9,430 nt of DNA from Pseudomonadota bacterium (GTDB lineage: Bacteria > Pseudomonadota > Gammaproteobacteria > Burkholderiales > Burkholderiaceae_B): the NCBI GenBank assembly GCA_023427085.1, contig JAEZBO010000163.1, positions 1 to 9,430 of the forward strand. Direction: 5' to 3'. Below, one piece after another: positions 1 to 6,551 of the stretch. Under the pieces are notes generated by a model. The model searched no databases. It saw only the letters and a list, made by a program, of their open reading frames with translations, and was not told the DNA's origin. The translations under genes were made by a program, and so were the position numbers. Numbering within the stretch: position 1 is the first letter of the stretch; the number at the start of each line of letters is the position of its first letter.

Positions 1-966
1 GCCGTCGGCCGCGTGCAGCGGCTTGCCCTGCGCGTCGCGCAGCGAGATCGATGCGACGCTGGGCAGGCTGGCCGCGACGCGCGCGAACCACGGTTCGATG
101 CCGCGCACCCGGTCCAGGCTCAGGCCCATGCGCGAGACACGGTCGAGGTCGGCCTGCAGGCTCTCGCCCATCATCGCGACGTTGGCGCGCGTGCTGGCCA
201 GCCAGGCCGAGCGGAACGCGGTGACGGTGTCGACCGCGTAGACGCCCTGGGCCAGGATCAGCGCCGCCAGCGGCACCGCCAGCCGCGCCCGGCCGCCCGG
301 CTGGGTCAGCGCGCGCCGCGGCATCAGCCAGCCCAGCACGGCCAGCAGCAGCAGCGCGGCGGCCAGCGTGGTCAGGCCCAGCACGCGCAGGCTGCGTTCG
401 AGGAATTCGCGTTCGCGCAGCGTCTGCAGGCTGTCGTCGACCGAAATGGACAGCAGCCCCGCGATCTCGCGGCGGCCGTCACGCAGCGGCACGGCCAGCG
501 TCAGCACGTTGGCGTCGTGCGACAGCGTGGCGCCACTGGGCAGGCGGTCGGCGCCGCGCGGCGCGGCGGTCTCGGTGGCCGGCGCGATCAGGCCGCGGCG
601 CAGCTCGTCGGGCAGCACGCGCGGCTGGCCCAGCTGGCTGACGGTGTAGCCATCCGGCAACATGACCGTGGCGCCGCTCAGGTCGGGCACGCGTTCGAGG
701 CTTTGCTGCAACAGCCTGTCCATGCCCGAGAACTGCCCGATCGGCTTGCCCAGCCGCAGGCCGGTCTCGATGCGCGCGGCGGTGTCCTGGGCGATCAGGT
801 CCAGCCGTTCGGCGGTGTTGGCGGCGGCCAGGCGGCTGAAAGCGGCCAGCCCCAGCACGCCGGTCAGCGCCTGCGCCAGCACCAGGATCACCAGAAAGGC
901 GCCGACGATTTCGGCGACGATGATCCGCCTGCTGACATCATGGCCAGCTGGCTTGTCTGCATGCAT
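1..966 (-). CDS. Membrane sensor with duplicated extracytoplasmic domain (N-terminal 322 residues; C-terminus off window)
   Basis: An open frame runs from an ATG at 966 to the left edge without a stop, giving 322 residues. Visible order: a short cytoplasmic N-terminus, membrane helix 1 (about residues 15-40), an extracytoplasmic region (41-190), two hydrophobic helices (about 193-215 and 229-250) with an arginine-rich turn between them, then a second extracytoplasmic region cut at the edge. The two outer regions look homologous: residues 67-106 align without gaps to 275-314 (offset 208), sharing G73/G281, G81/G289, P94/P302 and G106/G314. Paired membrane-anchored sensing domains of this kind occur in bacterial signalling proteins; the output (transporter-like, kinase, cyclase or phosphatase) is not visible. 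An in-frame ATG at 1005 exists, but 966 is preferred because AGGAA lies 8 nt before it. The gene is divergent from a solute-binding protein that may share its ligand (inference). Confidence 0.72.
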   Translation of the reverse strand, partial: MHADKPAGHDVSRRIIVAEIVGAFLVILVLAQALTGVLGLAAFSRLAAANTAERLDLIAQDTAARIETGLRLGKPIGQFSGMDRLLQQSLERVPDLSGATVMLPDGYTVSQLGQPRVLPDELRRGLIAPATETAAPRGADRLPSGATLSHDANVLTLAVPLRDGRREIAGLLSISVDDSLQTLREREFLERSLRVLGLTTLAAALLLLAVLGWLMPRRALTQPGGRARLAVPLAALILAQGVYAVDTVTAFRSAWLASTRANVAMMGESLQADLDRVSRMGLSLDRVRGIEPWFARVAASLPSVASISLRDAQGKPLHAADG

Positions 967-1067
967 GGAAGTGGTTCCTGTCGATGGCGTGTGCGAGGGC
1001 CGCATGACTATAATCCAGCCGGGCTTCCCTTTGTTCATGGCCGTGACGGCCAACCGCCGAGACACGC
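967..1067. promoter_or_regulatory. Divergent promoter region with overlapping -10-like boxes
   Basis: This 101-bp gap separates two divergent starts. TATAAT (plus, 1009-1014) is a perfect -10 hexamer placed to give a leader of roughly 50 nt for the solute-binding protein gene. On the minus strand the overlapping bases read TATAGT (1012-1007), a 5-of-6 match serving the sensor gene. No convincing -35 hexamer is seen at 16-18 bp for either direction, so an activator or another sigma factor may be needed. A 6-bp inverted repeat, TGGCCG-TGA-CGGCCA, lies at 1038-1052 in the plus-strand leader; it could be an operator half-site pair or a small RNA hairpin. Confidence 0.4.
975..979 (-). promoter_or_regulatory. 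Ribosome binding site deciding the sensor start
   Basis: Read on the minus strand, AGGAA lies 8 nt upstream of the ATG at 966. The competing in-frame ATG at 1005 lies next to a TATAGT element (1012-1007), so transcripts from a promoter there would begin downstream of it. Together these favour 966. Confidence 0.55.
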
Positions 1068-2294
1068 ATGAACTGCTGCTTTTTCCCTACGTTTGCCGCG
1101 CGCCTGGCAGGGTTGACCCTGGCAAGCGCCCTGGCCGGGCCCGTCTTCGCGGCCGATGCCGCCACCGTGGCCACCCCCGCCGCCCAGGCTGGCGCGCCGC
1201 AGGTCTTTCCCGTCACCCCGATCAAAAAAGCCGACGGCTCGCGCTGGCGGCTCGGCTATCTGCAGGGCGGCGACTACACCGATTACCCGGTCATCCTGGC
1301 CGCCATCGCGCGCGGCCTGCACACGCTGGGCTGGATCCCCGACCCGGCGCTGCCCGATCCCAAGACGCACACCTCGCGCCAGCTGTGGGAACACCTGGTG
1401 CGCAACGTCAAGAGCGACTACGTCGAGTTCGTCGGCGACGGCTACTACAGCGCCGGCAACTTCGACACCGCCTTGCGCGGCCCGACCCGCGAGGCGCTGT
1501 CGACCCGACTGTCGCGCCAGCGCGACATCGACCTGGTGATCGCGATGGGCACCTGGGCCGGCCAGGACATGGCCGCGCCGGCGATGACGCCGGTGCCGAC
1601 CATCGTCGCGTCGACCAGCGACCCGGTCGCGTCCAAGATCGTCGCCAGCGCGGCCGACAGCGGCCGCGACCACATCCACGCCAAGGTCGAGCCCGAACGC
1701 TACCAGGCGCAGGTGCGGCTGTTCCACAGCATCGTGCCGTTCAAGCGGCTCGGCGTGGTCTACGAAGACAGCGCCGAGGGCCGCACCTTCGGCGGCGTTG
1801 CCGCGGTCGAGCAGATGGCGCAGGCGCTGGGCTTCGCGGTCGAGGCCTGCCACGCGCCGTTCAACAATGTGACGCCCGAGGCGGCGCGTGCCGGCGCGCA
1901 GGACTGCTACGCGCAGATCGCGCCCAAGGTCGATGCCGTCTACCTGACCGTGCACCGCGGCGTCAGCGCCGAGTCGATGCCGGCGATCCAACGCAGCCTG
2001 ATACAGGCCAAGGTGCCGAGCTTCTCGATGCTGGGGTCCGACGAAGTGCGCCAGGGCGTGCTGATGAGCATGGCGCAGGCCGACTACGTGCCGGTCGGGC
2101 TGTTCCACGCCGAGACGGTGGCGCGCATCTTCCATGGCGCCAGCCCGCGCGCACTGAGCCAGATCTGGCTGTCGCCGTCCGAGATCGCGCTGAACCTCAA
2201 GACCGCCGAGCTGATCGGCTTCGACCCGCCCATCGACATCCTGTTGTCGTCCGACGAAGTCTACGACGGCCAGGGCCGCGACCTGGCCGACTGA
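1068..2294 (+). CDS. ABC transporter substrate-binding protein, TrpX-like (ABC_sub_bind family)
   Basis: 408 residues. Residues 1-28 form a Sec signal peptide with a hydrophobic core at about 13-24 and likely cleavage after V-F-A, so the product is periplasmic. The mature protein has the two-lobed fold of the ABC_sub_bind (PF04392) family: the entry motif GYLQGGDYTDY (63-73), a Rossmann-like first lobe (VIAMGTWAGQDMA, 157-169), the hinge region at 172-186 and the conserved tail with SDEVRQG (324-330) and LLSSDEVY (392-399). Family members bind aromatic amino acids or other small organics; the ligand cannot be read here. Two cysteines, 261 and 280, are the only ones in the mature part and could form a disulfide. 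The start is secure: an in-frame stop lies at 1044-1046, with a weak GAG ribosome site 6 nt before the ATG. No cognate permease or ATPase gene is in the window. Confidence 0.88.
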   Translation: MNCCFFPTFAARLAGLTLASALAGPVFAADAATVATPAAQAGAPQVFPVTPIKKADGSRWRLGYLQGGDYTDYPVILAAIARGLHTLGWIPDPALPDPKTHTSRQLWEHLVRNVKSDYVEFVGDGYYSAGNFDTALRGPTREALSTRLSRQRDIDLVIAMGTWAGQDMAAPAMTPVPTIVASTSDPVASKIVASAADSGRDHIHAKVEPERYQAQVRLFHSIVPFKRLGVVYEDSAEGRTFGGVAAVEQMAQALGFAVEACHAPFNNVTPEAARAGAQDCYAQIAPKVDAVYLTVHRGVSAESMPAIQRSLIQAKVPSFSMLGSDEVRQGVLMSMAQADYVPVGLFHAETVARIFHGASPRALSQIWLSPSEIALNLKTAELIGFDPPIDILLSSDEVYDGQGRDLAD

Positions 2295-2399
2295 GAGCGG
2301 CCGGGGCGCCGGTCGGCGCCAGGCGCCGGCGTGATGGCGTCGCCGCGGTCGACGCGGCGAGCCGCGAGCCGGCCGTTACCGCGCCCTCGCCTTCACGAG
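2295..2399. terminator. Convergent gap with GC-rich stem-loops
   Basis: The gap lies between two convergent genes. It holds two perfect stem-loops: GGCGCC-GGTC-GGCGCC at 2305-2320, with a third GGCGCC copy at 2322-2327, and GCCGCG-GTCGA-CGCGGC at 2342-2358. Neither is followed by a T-run on either strand, so classic intrinsic termination is not shown. Their position suggests a two-way transcription end or an mRNA 3' barrier. Confidence 0.35.
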
Positions 2400-3908
2400 T
2401 CAGCCGAGCGCGACGGCCTCGGCGCGGGCCGTCAGCAGGCGCGGATGCAGCACGGTGCGCTGCGCGGCCAGCGCCGCCAGGCGCTGTTCGGGCGTGCCGC
2501 TGGCGGCCAGCCATTGCTCGAGCGTGCGGTCGGCGCCGGTGCGGCGATGGGCCCACACCCACGATACGTAATCGAGCCGGCCACGATCGGCCGCGGCCAG
2601 GCCCTCGCGCGCGACCGCCAGCACCTCGCCGGCCAGCGCATGGACATCGGCATCGTGCAGCGCGTGGGCGATCGCGCCCGGGCGCAGATCGCGCAGCCGC
2701 TGCCAGCCCCAATCCCGCACCAGCGCCTCGGCCTGCGCGAGATTGGCCAGCAGGCCAGCCTGGATCGCCGCTGGCGCCAGCGTCACGCCGGCCGCCAGCT
2801 CGCGGCCGGTCTCGGCCATCAGGCTGGCATCGGCAAAATTGGCGCCCGGCATGCGGCATTCGATATAGCCCTCGGCGTCGTGGCGGGCCAGCAGGTCTTC
2901 GAGTTCGCCCGGGCGCGCCAGCGCGGCCAGCAGCTCGGCGCGCTCGGGGTGGCTGCCGAAACGGAACCGGAAGCGCGCGTCCAGGAAGGGGCTGAACTGC
3001 ATGTGTTCGAAATGCAGCGCGCTGGACGCCAGCATGATCGGCTCGCCGCTGCCGCAGGCGGTGGCCGGCCACTGCGGCTGGGCCAGGAATTCGAGCAGCG
3101 ACGGATCGCCGTGCACGCGCGCGGTATGGCTGCTGCCCTTGTAGTCCAGGCCCTGGCCGCAAGGCACCGTGTGCATGGTGGTGCCGGAGCCGTAGGCGCG
3201 CTGAAAATAGTCGCCCAGGCCGGCGTAGGGCTGCTCGGGCGTGCGCGACAGCCGTTCGTCGCAGCCGAAGCGGCTGGTCGAGAACATCCGCGGCCAGATC
3301 GACAGGCGGTTTTCCTTCAGGCCGGTGACGCGGCCGGCCTCGAGCGGGCTGTTGGCGAACAGCGCGATCGACGCCGGCGCCAGGGCCAGCACCACGTTGA
3401 GCGCCCGCGCCGCATCGTGCAGCGCCACCGAGGTGGTCGGGCCATTCTGCGCCTTGGCGTCGATGCCCATGCGATGCGACCAGCCGCGATGGCCGACCCA
3501 ATAATCGTAGATCGGCTTGGGTGCGCGCACGCGCCGGTAGAAGTCTTCGTCGACCGGGCAGTCGGGGTGCTCGGAGACGTTCAGCAGCACCGCGCCTTCT
3601 TCGTGCAGCGCGTCGATCACGTCGCCGAGCTCGGCGCGCATCAGCGCATCGAGCCGCGCCAGCCCGCCGTCGCCGCCGGCCACCGGGCCGAGTGCGCTTT
3701 CGAGATGGTTGAAGGCGTTGTCCAGCCCGCTTTCGCCGTGTTCGCCCAGCAGCGCGACGATCTGCGCGCCGGCGCGCTTGACGCGGGTCGGCTGGCCGCG
3801 TTCGGTCTTGAGCCGCGCCAGCGCCGTGAAGTACGGGCCGATGCAGTGGCTGCGGCCGGTGGTCGCGTCGGCCACGACCATTTCCATTTCCAGGCCAAGC
3901 TTTTTCAT
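2400..3908 (-). CDS. Glutamate-cysteine ligase family (GCS2) protein
   Basis: 502 residues, cytoplasmic, no signal or membrane segment. The protein opens directly with the first strand of the GCS2 fold, GLEMEM, whose acidic residues E7 and E9 match the metal/ATP site of the family. The central signature at 154-205 includes AQNG, RALNVVLALAP, ALFANSP, TGLKENR and SIW. A YIECRMPG strand follows at 348-355, then a helical C-terminal region. Family members join glutamate to an amine or to cysteine using ATP (gamma-glutamyl ligation); members outside the classical GshA often use other substrates, so glutathione synthesis is not assured. The start is fixed by an in-frame TAG three codons upstream. 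No purine-rich ribosome site precedes the ATG; the leader is C/T-rich instead. It lies 184 bp downstream of the phosphatase on the same strand and may be a separate unit. Confidence 0.85.
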   Translation of the reverse strand: MKKLGLEMEMVVADATTGRSHCIGPYFTALARLKTERGQPTRVKRAGAQIVALLGEHGESGLDNAFNHLESALGPVAGGDGGLARLDALMRAELGDVIDALHEEGAVLLNVSEHPDCPVDEDFYRRVRAPKPIYDYWVGHRGWSHRMGIDAKAQNGPTTSVALHDAARALNVVLALAPASIALFANSPLEAGRVTGLKENRLSIWPRMFSTSRFGCDERLSRTPEQPYAGLGDYFQRAYGSGTTMHTVPCGQGLDYKGSSHTARVHGDPSLLEFLAQPQWPATACGSGEPIMLASSALHFEHMQFSPFLDARFRFRFGSHPERAELLAALARPGELEDLLARHDAEGYIECRMPGANFADASLMAETGRELAAGVTLAPAAIQAGLLANLAQAEALVRDWGWQRLRDLRPGAIAHALHDADVHALAGEVLAVAREGLAAADRGRLDYVSWVWAHRRTGADRTLEQWLAASGTPEQRLAALAAQRTVLHPRLLTARAEAVALG

Positions 3909-4092
3909 AGGGGGGAGCTACGCCAACAAGAGAGAGAGGTGAGGCGCGACGTCGCTGAGGACGAGGGGCTGGTCATGCGCCAGCTTTTGCGCGACAGATT
4001 AACGGCGGACCCGCGGGAATGCCATAGGGCCGGACCCGCTTAGGGTTAGCGAGACGCGATTATGCGCGTCCCATGTTGCGGCGATACGTCGG
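3909..4092 (-). promoter_or_regulatory. 184-bp leader region of the ligase gene with repeats
   Basis: No gene is seen here. On the plus strand it contains a 9-bp direct repeat CGGACCCGC (4006-4014 and 4031-4039, 25 bp apart), the palindrome GCGACGTCGC (3946-3955), an inverted repeat GACGCG-ATTATG-CGCGTC (4053-4070) and CGCT-7 bp-AGCG (4037-4051). The last 40 bases before the ligase ATG are a pyrimidine tract on the coding strand. A minus-strand CATAAT (within 4059-4065) is a possible -10, but no matching -35 was found. The hairpin at 4053-4070 lies 20-odd bases past the phosphatase stop and could help end that operon, although no T-run follows. Confidence 0.35.
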
Positions 4093-6099
4093 TCAGCGGC
4101 GGCTTGCCAGGATCAGCGTGATGTCGTCGGACTGCTCGACCGCGCCGGCGAAGGCGCGCACGTCGTCCAGCAGGGCCTGCGCGCGCGCCTGGGCACTACC
4201 GCCGGTGCGCTCGAGCAGCGCGTGCATCCGCGCGTCGCCGTAGTAGCTGCCGTCGGCGCCGAACGCCTCGGTCACGCCGTCGGTGAAGCCGACGATCATT
4301 TCACCCGGATCGATCCGCGTGTGCAGTGGCCGGTAGCTCAGGCCTTCGGCCACGCCACAGGCCGTGCCGCTGCGGCCCTCGAGCACCCGCACGCGGCCGT
4401 CCAGCCCGATCACCAGCGGCGCCGGGTGGCCGGCGTTGACCCACGTGAAGTCGCCGGTGCGCAGGTCCAGCGCGCCCAGCATCAGCGTGGTGAACATCAT
4501 GTTGGGATTGTTCTCGGCCAGCCGGGTGTTGACGCGCTCGACGATGCGGGCCGGATCGTAGACTTCCTCGGCGGCCGAGCGGATCAGCGTGCGTGTCACC
4601 GCCATGAACAGCGCGGCCGGCACGCCCTTGTCGGAGACGTCGCCGATCACCAGGCAGTAGCGGTCCTCGTCCAGCGGGAAATAGTCGTACAGGTCGCCGC
4701 CGACCTCCTTGGCCGCGACCATGGTGGCGTGCAGGTCGAGCCGCTGGCCGATCGCGCGCGGCAGCGGCAAGGGCAGCAGGCCGAGCTGGATGTCGCGGGC
4801 GATGTTCAGTTCGCTCTCGATGCGCTGGCGGGCGCTGACTTCGGTCATCAGGCTGGCGACGTTGCCGCGCAGCTTCTCGCGCATGAACAGGAACGAGCGC
4901 GCCAGCCGGCCGACCTCGTCCTGGCGCGATTCGGACCAGCGCTGGATCTGCGCCGGCGCCGGCGTCGGCGCGGTCAGGTCCTCGTCGGGCAACTGGCGCG
5001 CATAGCGGGTCAGCAGGTCGAGCGGGCGGGCCATGCGGGCCGCGACCCACCAGGCCAGCGCCAGGCCCAGCGCCAGCATCACGCCGAAGATCGCCGCTTG
5101 CCGGTTCAGCAGCCGGGCCGCCGGCGCGGTCAGGTCCTGCTCGGGCACGGCGGTGGCGACGGTCCAGCCCAGCGGCTTGAAATACGAGGCGTCGATGCGC
5201 CAGCGGCCCTGACCCGAGTCGAACAGGAAGTGGCCGCGCGGCGACTGGGTGCGCAGCCGCGCCAGCAGCTCGCCGATCGGCTGGCCGGTGGCGCTGTCGC
5301 GTGCCTGCCACAGGGCACCGGCCGCGGCGGGCGGCGGCACGATCATGCGCTGGTCGCCTTCGACCACGAACACGAAGCCGGAGGTCGCCAGCGTCAGCGC
5401 CGACAGCGTTTCGGCCAGGCCCTGCTCCATCTGGCGGCGTTGCGCGCCGATCTGGTCGACCAGCGGGTCGGCGCTGTCGGAGATCGCCACCACCCAGTTC
5501 CACGGCTGGAAGTAGCCGAAGTAGGCGTAGCGCAAGGGGCTGCCGCTGGCGGTGGTCGCGAAGGTGTCGCGGTAGATCGCGTAGGCCGAGCCCTGCGTGC
5601 GGCTCTCGTCGTACATCGTCGTGCCCAGCGGGCGGCTCTTGAAATCGCGGATCTGCGAGATGTCGCGATCGACCAGATCGGGCCGGCCGCTGGCCAGCAC
5701 CGCGCCGTGCTCGTCGAACAGCAGCGCATAGCGGCTGCCGCCCAGCTCGAGCTGATTGATCCACCGGCGCGCCAGGCCTTGCGCGGCGCCGGGCGTGACG
5801 ACGCCGCGCTGCGCCAGGTCGGCGTAGCTGGCCAGCACGGTCTGCACCACCTGGCCGCTTTCGCGCAGCTGGCGCCGGCCGCCGCGCACCGCCGAGATCT
5901 TGTCGTTCAGCGAGGCCGCCCAGCGGGCCTGCAGGTCGCGTTCGAGCAGGTCCAGCACGTTGTCGGCAGCCTGTTGCTCGCTGGCGACCACGGTCTCGGT
6001 GACGGTATAGCGCGTGACCAGCATCGTGAAGCCGGCGACCGCGAGCAGGATCGCGACCACCAGCAGGAAGATCTTGCCGCGTAACGAATCAGTCGGCAT
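4093..6099 (-). CDS. Membrane-bound PP2C-type (SpoIIE/RsbU-like) serine phosphatase with Cache and HAMP domains
   Basis: 668 residues. Order: membrane helix 1 (9-28), an extracytoplasmic double Cache-like sensor (about 32-330, with a first core at 123-208 and a second at 240-320), membrane helix 2 (about 335-355), HAMP linker (about 356-412), a coiled coil running into ARDIQLGLLP (434-443), and a PP2C_2 catalytic domain to the end. The metal-binding acidic residues are all visible: KEVGGDLYDY (D469), IGDVSDKG (D487), FTDGVTE (D607) and SDDIT (D658/D659). The family removes phosphate from a serine on STAS-domain anti-sigma antagonists, so an outside signal would control that step. A GGAGAG ribosome site (6113-6108) lies 8 nt before the ATG, inside the upstream gene. 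The start overlaps the kinase gene's end by 11 bp, pointing to translational coupling and matched amounts of the two opposing enzymes. Confidence 0.92.
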   Translation of the reverse strand: MPTDSLRGKIFLLVVAILLAVAGFTMLVTRYTVTETVVASEQQAADNVLDLLERDLQARWAASLNDKISAVRGGRRQLRESGQVVQTVLASYADLAQRGVVTPGAAQGLARRWINQLELGGSRYALLFDEHGAVLASGRPDLVDRDISQIRDFKSRPLGTTMYDESRTQGSAYAIYRDTFATTASGSPLRYAYFGYFQPWNWVVAISDSADPLVDQIGAQRRQMEQGLAETLSALTLATSGFVFVVEGDQRMIVPPPAAAGALWQARDSATGQPIGELLARLRTQSPRGHFLFDSGQGRWRIDASYFKPLGWTVATAVPEQDLTAPAARLLNRQAAIFGVMLALGLALAWWVAARMARPLDLLTRYARQLPDEDLTAPTPAPAQIQRWSESRQDEVGRLARSFLFMREKLRGNVASLMTEVSARQRIESELNIARDIQLGLLPLPLPRAIGQRLDLHATMVAAKEVGGDLYDYFPLDEDRYCLVIGDVSDKGVPAALFMAVTRTLIRSAAEEVYDPARIVERVNTRLAENNPNMMFTTLMLGALDLRTGDFTWVNAGHPAPLVIGLDGRVRVLEGRSGTACGVAEGLSYRPLHTRIDPGEMIVGFTDGVTEAFGADGSYYGDARMHALLERTGGSAQARAQALLDDVRAFAGAVEQSDDITLILASRR

Positions 6100-6532
6100 C
6101 GGGCAAGCTCTCCAGCGAGATCAGCGTCAGGCGGTTCTCGCCGGCCTGGTATTGGTAGGACATCGAAGACAGGTAGTGGCGCATCAGCCGCAGGCCGTGG
6201 CCGCCGGGCAGCGCGTCGTCCAGCGTGGCGGCCAGCGGCGCCAGCGTCGCCGCGGTGGGATCGAAAGGCGGGCCGTTGTCGGCGATCTCGAGCGCGACCG
6301 CGCGGCCCTGGCGCCGGCAGGCCAGCCGCACGCGCGCCGCGTCGCCCGGGCCGGCACCGCCGTGCCCATGCGCCTGCACATTGGCCAGCGCCTCTTCGAG
6401 ACACAAGGTCAGCTGGAAGCGCAGCGCGGCCGGCCAGCTGTCGCGTTCGGCAATCCGCTCGAGCCAGGCCAGGCCTTCCTGCACCAGGGGCTGGCCGGCA
6501 TGCAGCGTCAGGGCATCGTCGTCGTGGGACAT
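6089..6532 (-). CDS. RsbW/SpoIIAB-like ATP-binding serine kinase/anti-sigma factor
   Basis: 147 residues, cytoplasmic, about the usual length for a stand-alone HATPase_c_2 protein. The Bergerat-fold boxes are intact: N-box E47-A-L-A-N51-xxx-H55, G1 box ADNGPPFDP (84-92, with D85 for adenine) and G2 loop GGHGLRL (110-116). Family members phosphorylate a STAS-domain antagonist on serine, or bind a sigma factor or other target, and are reversed by PP2C phosphatases such as the next gene. The gene sits 19 bp after the permease and overlaps the phosphatase by 11 bp. No strong ribosome site was found before the ATG. Its antagonist protein and its final target are not in the window. Confidence 0.88.
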   Translation of the reverse strand: MSHDDDALTLHAGQPLVQEGLAWLERIAERDSWPAALRFQLTLCLEEALANVQAHGHGGAGPGDAARVRLACRRQGRAVALEIADNGPPFDPTAATLAPLAATLDDALPGGHGLRLMRHYLSSMSYQYQAGENRLTLISLESLPDAD

Positions 6533-6551
6533 GGGCGCTCGGCAGGAAGGC

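Noticed and set aside
1005..1005. In-frame upstream ATG as a 13-residue-longer start for the left-edge sensor
   Set aside because: It lies beside the -10-like TATAGT, so a transcript from there would begin after it, and the ATG at 966 has a well-spaced AGGAA site.
662..2995. Long plus-strand frame crossing the sensor, the binding protein and the ligase region
   Set aside because: It spans three genes in a shifted frame, has no recognisable domain and is Arg/Ala-rich; it is a by-product of GC-rich codon use.
3968..3988. GCTGG-7 nt-CCAGC followed by TTTT on the plus strand, resembling an intrinsic terminator
   Set aside because: No plus-strand gene ends there. On the minus strand the T-run becomes an A-run before the stem, so it cannot act as a terminator for the minus-strand genes.
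2331..4043. Long open frame on the plus strand (about 570 codons) opposite the ligase gene
   Set aside because: Same low-complexity antisense composition; the minus-strand frame has the complete GCS2 signature.
4222..6084. Long open frame on the plus strand (about 620 codons) opposite the phosphatase gene
   Set aside because: Its product is rich in Arg, Gln, Ala and His with no domain pattern, typical of the antisense frame of a GC-rich gene. The minus-strand frame has full Cache, HAMP and PP2C motifs.
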